This document shows positions 56,302 to 64,000 of a stretch of 64,000 nt of DNA, one piece after another. Origin of the DNA: Akebia trifoliata. Lineage: Eukaryota; Streptophyta; Magnoliopsida; Ranunculales; Lardizabalaceae. The DNA lies in assembly GCA_017979445.1 (NCBI GenBank), contig JADQWC010000526.1, positions 496,001 through 560,000 on the forward strand. The letters run 5' to 3'. The notes under the pieces were generated by a model, which saw only the letters and a program-made list of their open reading frames with translations, ran no database searches and was not told the origin of the DNA. Within the stretch, counting starts at the first letter, position 1. Each line of letters starts with the position of its first letter. Both the position numbers and the translations under genes were made by a program.

Positions 56302-57550
56302 GCTCCCTCCCTCCTTGGTTTTAGTTGAGAGAGAAAGAACGGTTGTTAATTATATGATAAAATGTAATTTAGAAAGCTATTTGTAGAGCTTTAAATTCCA
56401 TTTAATTTTAGAACCAGATTGGTCTTACTAAATTAGTATGATTTCAAATACATGATCCTATGCCATAGGATTGTAAAGGACAAAATTCTATGAACTTAAA
56501 TAAAAAAAAAAAAATTAAAGTTAATTTTCACCTCTGAATTTTAGTTTTAGTTTTGGGAGTTGAACAGGCGTATATTTTCAAAACATTGGATGAAGCCCAA
56601 AATAAATTGTTATTATTATTATTTTTTTTTAAAAGCAAAAACTTGATCTGTGTTTTTCCATATCTAGAGGATAAGGTGATAATCCGATTGAGCTCAATGA
56701 ACATTAGGAAGATGGATATAAGTTACTTAGAGCATGGATTCCCATTCAGTTCAAAGAGAAACATTTAAGGGTACTTATGATTGGGCATGAAAATGATTTT
56801 TATGAAGAACGCCATGATTGTGTATGTTTTCCAACATTCATTTTTCCCCGCGTCTTAATATTATTCTCTCGTGATTTACCCCCCCCCCCACCCACAAAAA
56901 AAATATATATATATATATATTATTAAAATTATACTCTTTTTTTTCCTGATATTTTCTTTGCTATCAGACTCTAAACTTAAATTTTCCATAGAGTTCATTT
57001 TCCTAAAGAATTCATGTTCCCTTAAAAACAAATTCCTTACTATTATCATACACAATGTAATTGGTTATCCCAATTAAGAATCAGCTAAAGTGAAATTCAA
57101 CCACGTACAATGATCCCAAACATTTAAATAGTTGTAATATTTTCGAAGCTAAAAATAGGTCCAGAGTCCCGAGGAAAAAAATTATTCCTTTGAATGATTA
57201 ATCATTTGATGAAATTATTTTTTAATCAAAGAGATCTCTCTCAACTGCGATTCAATGGTTAGATAATTGGACTAACAAAATGTGCATTGTATGCGAGATA
57301 TGAATTACGTATACCATATATATATATTTTTGTTGCTAAATGATTACATATACCATATTGTATATAAAAGATAGTACCAGGATCAGCATTTAATTTCACG
57401 TTACCAAACCAACCTTGTTAATCAAATATGTCATTAGCCATGGGTCTGTAATTGGCATTCAATCATAAAATAGTTCAGTTTCTATTTTTATTGGCATTCT
57501 CCCAAATGGGAACTGGTTGTTGGCGCTTTCGATAAATAAGCTTGAAACAC
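56061..57550. other. 3' flank of the NLR pseudogene
   Basis: Homologous to 18770-20205, with a CT tract (56267-56300), a C-run (56879-56889) and a TA tract (about 56905-56920). A duplicated LRR-end phrase (GCAATGCCATTCTCTGTAAT near 56088) follows the pseudogene stop. No gene is seen. Confidence 0.6.
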
Positions 57551-57559
57551 AATCCAGCC

Positions 57560-58110
57560 AACATGATTCACCAACTAAGATGGATGATTTTAATTTAGTT
57601 CTTGAGGATGCATTATTTTTCAATTAAAATATTAGACAGTATAAGTTATATTTTATTTTTATTTTTTTTAATTGCATTTCATTATTTTATATTGTATGCA
57701 TTTGAACAAAAAATTGACTCATTTCATCAACTCTATCTGATGAGTTCTCTAATCAAGCTGGACTTGAATTTTAGAAAATTGATTATTTACTAATTTTAAT
57801 GTTCTATGAAAGGTCCCAATTAATTGGCTAACTCCGTAAGGCTTGTGGATTGTAATATCACAACCTGGGTTCAAAATCCGTTTAACCCGCCTTTTCTACT
57901 GATAACTAACCCTTGCCAACAAAGTAAAAGAAAAAACAAAAAAACCTATTATGTTCGAAAATGGTGTAACTCATGCCTCATGGGAGTCGTCTTTAAATTC
58001 CAAACTCTAACTTTTACTCATACTAAAACATTGTTTTTAAGACTTGTTGGGGAGCTCCAATGAACCATAGATTGAAAATGGCAGTGAGAAAGACTCTCTC
58101 CTTATTCTTA
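57560..58110. other. Distal NLR-unit flank (partner 40760-41250)
   Basis: It matches the relic at 40.76 kb in several blocks, which extends the duplicated NLR unit to about 4.6 kb from coding start. CACAACCTGGGTTCAAAATCC near 57862 is tRNA-like but not convincing as a SINE. Confidence 0.6.
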
Positions 58111-58239
58111 TGGCTTGTTGGAGAGCTCCAAAAAATCCTAAACGAAAAGAACTGTCATAATTTGACACTCACCTATGGCAAACACCCCCATCACAGAATT
58201 GTAGATCATTTGCCTTGGGATACACAAGAAAAAGATTTA

Positions 58240-58740
58240 TGTTATTACCTGTCATTCACCACTTTTTACTGTCGAGTTCATCAATTATTAAATAAAAAGT
58301 GGTGAATTGGACACTGGTAAAACCCACCCATTTTTAATTTTTGAGTTTTTCTGACTAAAATAAAATGAAAAGATCGACTAAAATCTTTAGATGACGACTT
58401 TTTTAGATTTATTTTCATTCAAGAACCATTAATTCTTGATCGATTTTCATTCAAAAACTAAGAAAAAAAAAAATTCCTTAAAAATGGTTTCTTCTTTTTT
58501 CTTAAATCCTTTATGATAGAATTGAGTCTCCAAAACTAGATTGAGATGTCAAAAATCCATTTTTGGATGAAAACGATGAGTTTGAATAGTTAGGGCATTC
58601 AATCGTAAGAAATGTGGAAGATGAGGTCCAGGGACCATTTAGAAAGAAAAAGTTGACTAAATGTCTTGTTAAGCAATCGCTGAAAACTTAGGGCCTATTT
58701 AGAAGGATGCCCTTCCACAAGGGTCCTTTAAGTAATTTTT
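58240..58740. repeat. Interspersed repeat related to 31700-31915
   Basis: CACTTTTTACTGTCGAGTTC and AAAAAGTGGTGAATTGGACA, about 30 bp apart, form an imperfect inverted pair. AAACCCACCCATTTTTAATT and GGGTCCTTTAAGTAATTTTTC are shared with the 31.7-kb repeat. Confidence 0.4.
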
Positions 58741-60037
58741 CCAATATTCTTTGGATTCAAGCATCGTTGAGGGTCGATGTCATATAAATATTCATATTCA
58801 AATTAGTGGATTTGATCAGGTACTGCCAGATGGCTTATATTTTGTATGTACTGGTCATAAAATTTCCCAATGCTAGGACTTCAATTGTTGTTATTGTTTT
58901 TCTTTATTCCAAAGGACACTACATAAGCAACGGTTTACATCTCAGCAACCTCAAACCTGTTAAACATGGAATTGTTGATTGGCACTTTTTGCAACCCAGA
59001 CTAGCATAACTGCATTAACGTTCCAAAATTAAGTTGTGCTACAATGCAACTAAACAAACCAAAAAAAGATCTTGTTAATTAAGATCAACCAAATTTGTCA
59101 AAGTATCAAACATAATGAGATGTAAGTCTTGACGTTGTATGGAGCATTAGACATGATTTAAAAAAAATAAAAGGAAAAGGAAAAAAAAGAAAAGAAAAGA
59201 AAATCAGAATCCTAGATAATAATATTAAAAAAAATCTAATAAAACTTTCAAAAATGAATCAACTATAGAAACAAAATTTAAGTATGAAAACTGAGAGGAA
59301 GAATAGCATCTCCTCAATGCTTTGTTCAAGGACTAAAGTGATCTTTTTTAAATTCCCCTTGATATCTGTGGCTTGAGAGGTATAATTTCTTAGCTATGCT
59401 TTGTACAAGGAATAAACCTCTGTTTCTAGTTACTATTATAGAAACTGGTGGCAAATTTGGGCAATTAAGTATTTGATGATACAAGATAGTAACAACAATA
59501 CTTGCAAAAATAATGTATCAAATTGGCCTTAAAAGGTCAGAAGATAAACATAAGAGTTTATATTGCCACACCAACTTTTCTTATAACACATTAAACAACG
59601 AAATTAGAAATGGTGTTTAGGTTCTGATGATTGACCAGGGTCTAGAAAATGGGTTCTAAAGCCCTTATTGCATGGATTTTATGAATAAATTGCATACTAA
59701 ATCCCCTTATTAGATATAATGCATGGTTAGTTCATATTTATCATGGATTTTAATTAAATAATATATTTTTGGATTAATTACTTTTATTTTCGTGTAACAT
59801 GAAAGATCGTAAATTTTCAAGAGTAATTGAAAAGATTTGAAGCAGTCATTGCAATCAAGGAACTAGGATCAATCAACTGGCCAAGACCCAAGTCATGTGG
59901 GCCCAGGCTGACCACGCCGCCCAGGTTAAGTAGGGCAGCATGGTCAAAGCAAAAAGTCTTGCCTCGTAATTCAAATTGAAGGCTGGTGGTTGAAAAGCAT
60001 TCGTAATAGACTAGGGTTTATGAATTTTTGTAATCAC
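58741..60037. other. Intergenic stretch, no gene
   Basis: A/T-rich with an AAAAGG / AAAAG run (59160-59205). GGCCCAGGCTGACCACGCCG near 59902 is a local GC-rich island without a recognisable role. Confidence 0.4.
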
Positions 60038-60905
60038 GGAATGTTTTTAAAATCCTAATTCCCACAGAAACCCTAATCTGATCTCTCTATAAATAGAGGA
60101 CCAGACCAAGAGTTAATGGCATCTAGAGAGTTAGAAGATTAGTAGCCTTTCTTTCCTGTTTTTGCTTTTAGTTTTCTTAGAAGACGAAGTTGTAATCGAA
60201 GAACCTTAGTCGATTTTGAAGCTCAAGAAGCAATAAAGATCTCTCTTTCTTTCATTACTCTTTTTTTTATTTTTTATTTTATTTTTTACATTCTGTCAAT
60301 TTTATTTTATTTTATTGTTCTTGCAATGATCATCGGTTAACTTCTCTGTTAGATCGGTTGAGGAAGCCAGAGCAAGACTTTATCAATATTTTTAGTGTTG
60401 TCTCAAATGCTAAATCGTTTTATTGTAATAATTGTTAAGTAGGTATTACCGGATTAAATATTAATTATTTCTCAAGTTTTGCTGGTTCAATCTTTGATAA
60501 GTTCAAGATGAATCATGCTTCACAAAGAACAATTAATACCTATCCAATAATTTTGGCTTAATTTGTCGCATACGTTTAATCTTGTTTCTAAAATAACTGT
60601 TTGATTTTTTGATCCACAAACATTAGCTTTATTTAGTGGATCAAGATAAATAGAGAACCAAAAATCATTGATAAAGCTTTTGAAGGTGAATCCGATTGAT
60701 CTATGCTTCTCCATCGTGTTCTAAACATTTTTCTTTATTCCATCTCGAAAACAGTTTTTTTAAATTATTTTTTAAAATTGGATTGGATTTAAAGTAGAAA
60801 GATTTCTAGATTAACGTTGTCTCTGTGATTCGACTCTTTCTTGCCAAGGTTTTACTTTGTTCTTATTTTTATCATAATCTACAATTTGAACAATAACTTT
60901 CTATT
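60038..60905 (+). repeat. Dispersed repeat, plus orientation (partner 20206-21085)
   Basis: It is the inverted partner of 20.2-21.1 kb. A TATAAATAG motif near 60089 precedes GAGGACCAGACCAAGAG, and AGAAGCAATAAAGATCT near 60229 resembles a poly-A signal region. The arrangement suggests an LTR of about 0.87 kb, unproven. Confidence 0.65.
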
Positions 60906-61642
60906 ATTTTATTCTTATTATTTGAAATGATTAAAATATTTTTACACAGATAACAAACATTTAAGTCATCAAAACCCAATTATTTTTTATGTTAAAAGTT
61001 ATAAAACTCAGTTTGACTTGATCAACTTTTTATAAAGTTAAACCCATATTTTGAAAATATCACAAATCATCAAGGATCTTAGACGAATCATTGAGATTCG
61101 CATTGACTATCTCGCCAAATTGTAGAATGACACTTCGTCTCAGTTATGAAACCATGGAGTAGTAAAAAATCACTTTTTTATTTTTATTTTGATATAATTT
61201 TTCCCTTTGGTGGACAACACTTTTTAAATTTCTTTATTGTCCACAGTGATTGCTCACCTACTTCAATGTATAAATTATTTTATTTTTCAGACTTAATTAT
61301 TGCCATTTGATCTGGTAGTAGTTCTTGTGCTACATATTTATATTTAATTAAGTCAAATTCAATTATGAATTCATCAATAACACTCTTACTACCCCAAAGT
61401 AGGCAATGGAAATATTTTTAAAGTGATGAACTGTATTTTAAGCCAGTCCTAAAATCCAATCAATCTTAAGTTGTCTGCGGCACCCTAATAAAAACTTAGT
61501 GGGATCAAGTTAGATTCAACTCTTATAAAAATATTAAATTCATGCATATTTTGAAGTCATTTGGAGCCATCTAATATTACTGTTCATCAAAATATGGGTC
61601 CAATCTCTATCTTAGTTGAAAGGATTTGCCTACATTATCATT

Positions 61643-61760
61643 AATGGTTGCATTGACAATTATCTTCGTTCTGAAATCAGTATTGATAGTTACGTTTCAA
61701 GTGATAATGAAAATAATAGTAACGACAATTACATTTATAGTTACATTTGTTTTGAAGGCG
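61643..61760 (+). pseudogene. accD: Plastid accD fragment, second copy
   Basis: [20 protein letters not shown] is followed by [13 protein letters not shown], the accD segment just after the part kept in the 7.34-kb copy. The CIDNYLRS residues are missing there, and the earlier SIYFDIENQ part is missing here. The two copies overlap only in the ISIDS region, so the ancestral insertion was larger than either. Confidence 0.7.
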
Positions 61761-61841
61761 CGAGTAGTAAAAAAGAAAGAGTATTAGTGAAACTAACAAT
61801 AAATAAAAGTTTTTCAAAATAAATTTTTTTCTACCATAATT

Positions 61842-62338
61842 TTTTTTTGATAACTGGTATCCTTGTAGGCTTTGCCCAATCCATAGACCATGGTCTTGTC
61901 CAAGAATTAGTTCTGGGGCACGCGTAACGCCCGCACATCATATGCACCAGGTAAGTGAGGGTGCGCCCTCGTGGGTGCACTACGTGAAAACTGGAAAATT
62001 CGACATAAAAATTTGACGGGGCAAGGACCACGAATTTTAGAAACTGAATTTTGACAATCTAGGACCGTCAAAATTCTTGATGTTCTTAGATTTGATGGCT
62101 TAGAGATGTCGAATTTCTCTCATCCTTCATTAATTTGATAGTTTTGAGCCGTCGAAAAAAAAAATTTGACAATGAAAATTTCGACACCAATTTGACTTCT
62201 TGGTCCATCAAATTTGAGCTTTCTTCACATTGTGGTGGCTCCTGAGAAATTAATGCTCATACTGGGTATCGAACTCACGACCTGTAGGCATTAACAGCTT
62301 ATCGATTTGAAATTTCCACTGAGCCAACCCTTGGGTTA
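61842..62338 (-). mobile_element. tRNA-derived SINE with 16-bp target duplication
   Basis: TTTTTCTACCATAATT occurs on both sides (61826-61841 and 62339-62354), and the uninterrupted site is seen in the sister block near 7675. On the minus strand the element begins TAACCCAAGGGTTGGCTC. It shows an A-box-like GGCTCAGTGG and a B-box-like GAGTTCGATACCC, as in a polymerase III promoter. It ends in an A-run. Without the nested CACTA-type element it is about 237 bp. Confidence 0.87.
61978..62234. mobile_element. CACTA-type element nested in the SINE, 3-bp target duplication
   Basis: The left end is CACTACGTGAAAA and the right end CTTCACATTGTG. GTG flanks it on both sides (61975-61977 and 62235-62237). 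Removing it restores a continuous SINE (CTCGTGG-GTG-GCTCCTG). The interior carries GTCGAATTTCTC, GAGCCGTCGAAAA and related units, as in the elements at 7794 and 22756. Confidence 0.85.
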
Positions 62339-63000
62339 TTTTTCTACCATAATTAGTTTTAAGAAATTATGTAAATGACCTTATTCGAATCATGTCTATT
62401 GCAATGAAAAGTAATAATATTCCTTTCTCAAATTGGGCTTGGATCTTTCTCAAATTGGACTTCGATCTAACTGCTGATTCTGATCGTTTGGGTTCAATCC
62501 ATGGAGAATGTACCACACTGCCGCATATCTTGTAGCGTTGATAGCAGTCCAACTCCTTAGTTTATAGGATCTAGATGGACTATTTTATGATCAATTGGAT
62601 CAAATTCAAGGCCCTAGGTCAAGTATTCAATTTTTTTATTAAATGGAAGAAATATTACGGAGATAATAAAAAATACACCCCTAAATTTCTTTATTTATTG
62701 CCACTTGCTCAGTTGATTGCTCAGCTGCTTCAATTATAATTCTATAATCTATGTTTAGCTAGTGGATCCTAATCCTTCAGTATGATTCTTATTGTTTTCA
62801 AGTTGACTAGCTTATCCTAGAGATTCCAATTTCAAATTTTAAGAATTATCTAATAGTCAAGATTATAAGATGAATTTTATATTAATATCCTCCTAGCGGG
62901 TCTTTGTGCTTATTATGTTAGTTTAGTAAACACCAATAGTCTTTGTTTCAGGTGGAGGCACATTTGAATATTTAAGTTGAAAGGTACTATCCCCACTTGA

Positions 63001-64000
63001 TTAGGATTTTTGGGTGATTTGGCTCAAGACTTATTCTAACTAACTCATAGAACCAACTTTGTAAAGTAGCGTCAATTCAATAACTCAATTGAGTCAACTC
63101 GAAAATTAACCAATTTGGTTCAGAAAAATTAACTAGAATTCAGGGTATTATATTTAACATTTTCTTGGAGAACAAAATAATAAATATATTTTTATTATAA
63201 AATGCATATTAATAATATAAAATATTTATAAATATTTTATTTAACTTATCTGAGTCGACTCGCAAGCCATGAAATTGATTTGACTCCGTGAACATTTGAG
63301 TCGAGTCAACTGAAAAGTCAAACTTTGTTGCTTCGTTGGAAGTTAAATGATATGAAGCTAAATACCCATCATATAGGTCTCTTATCTTCCTACAGTTGAA
63401 ACTCGAAAGCTTGTTCATTCATCCTACTTATATAACTCAATCAAAACTCTAAAGGTATGAAGATTTCTTCAATGTTTTATTCTATTACTTTTGTGTGTCT
63501 TGTGTGTTTGGGTGTGGATGTATATATTTGTGTGCGTTTGTGTGTGTGTGTGTTTGTGTGTGTGGTGGGGGAATAAAAGGCCTTGTATCTGGAAAATATT
63601 AGAGATAATATGGCATTATCAGCCCCACTTTGCTGCTCTGCTTTTGAAAAACTTTCACGACAACCACTCAACCACGTTAGATAAAGTAACGTCTGTGTAT
63701 AAAGCAACCCAAGTACACCAGCCAAACCAATCAAGGAATGAAAGCATCTATCTGTAATTACAAAATAAATGGAAAAAAAATTCATCAAAAAGGGATTCAA
63801 GAATGGGAGGACAACATCCTGTTTTTACTAAAGCCCCTGAAAATTGTGAAATCACTTACTAGCAGTGGATCAGAGACATGGTTTTAAATCTTGGTATCGT
63901 CCATGAACGAGACAGATAGACATGTGTTAAGAAAACAAGTGCAATCGAAACAAGAAAACGAATCGAAAAACCAAACACAAAATGTAATCACACAAAGAAA
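63001..64000. other. Intergenic end of the window, with a (GT)n tract
   Basis: A GT-rich microsatellite occupies about 63489-63563. The remainder is AT-rich, without a recognisable gene on either strand; the open frames around 63477-63800 are products of the GT/CA repeat. Confidence 0.6.

Larger units (their letters stand above)
61145..63000. repeat. Segmental duplication, copy 2 (partner 6545-8440)
   Basis: It is collinear with copy 1, as described there. It lacks the CACTA-type element present at 7794 but carries a SINE at 61842-62338. Near 62780-62930 it keeps about 150 bp (GTTTTCAAGTTGACTAGC and following) that copy 1 has lost. Confidence 0.8.

Noticed and set aside
57820..57960. Possible second SINE (GGTTCAAAATCC near 57870, and 40995)
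   Set aside because: The A-box does not fit, there is no target duplication, and the similarity is explained by the duplicated NLR flank.
63477..63800. Open frames with Val/Cys or Thr/His repeats
   Set aside because: They come from the GT/CA microsatellite.

Overview
This window looks like nuclear DNA from a flowering plant, most likely a eudicot. It is AT-rich, has intron-bearing genes with GT-AG boundaries, a CC-NB-ARC-LRR resistance gene, plant-type LINE, Copia, hAT, Mutator, CACTA and SINE elements, and a scrap of plastid accD. I could not place the species. No rRNA, tRNA or CRISPR array was seen.

Only two loci read as intact genes. One is a single-exon multi-pass membrane protein of unknown function on the minus strand (4036-6282). 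The other is a CC-NB-ARC-LRR receptor of the ZAR1/RPP13-like-4 type (16148-18769, 873 residues). A second receptor copy at 53457-56060 is a pseudogene with several stops and frameshifts, and a 5.5-kb Copia element sits in its 5' leader region. Promoter pieces, non-coding first exons and 3' flanks of the same receptor unit also occur without a coding body near 8.4-9.4, 21.7-23.5, 39.4-41.2 and 45.8-46.1 kb. The locus is therefore an eroded tandem NLR array.

Layout: 1-1861 LINE 3' part; 4.0-6.3 kb membrane-protein gene; 6.5-8.4 kb a duplicated block (partner at 61.1-63.0 kb) carrying accD scraps; 8.35-10 kb local duplications containing NLR-type leader exons; 10.4-15.5 kb repeats and retroelement remains; 15.6-20.2 kb the NLR gene and its flanks; 20.2-24.6 kb repeats and NLR relics; 24.8-37.5 kb exon-sized fragments of at least four unrelated host genes (PRMT5, a cyclopropane-fatty-acid-synthase-like protein, a METTL21-like methyltransferase, VPS13), with a LINE inserted among them; 37.7-44.2 kb DNA transposons and NLR relics; 45.8-57.5 kb the NLR pseudogene unit with nested Copia, hAT, Mutator-like and LINE insertions; 57.5-64 kb repeats, the second accD block, and a SINE carrying a nested CACTA-type element.

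The most unusual parts are: the run of five VPS13 exons whose splice sites and reading phases are all intact but which end in an unrelated exon; the cluster of fragments from several unrelated genes; the accD piece held in two diverged copies; and a set of transposon insertions whose target-site duplications can be read directly, one of them confirmed by an empty site elsewhere in the window. Family names come from recognising motifs by eye; no database search was run.
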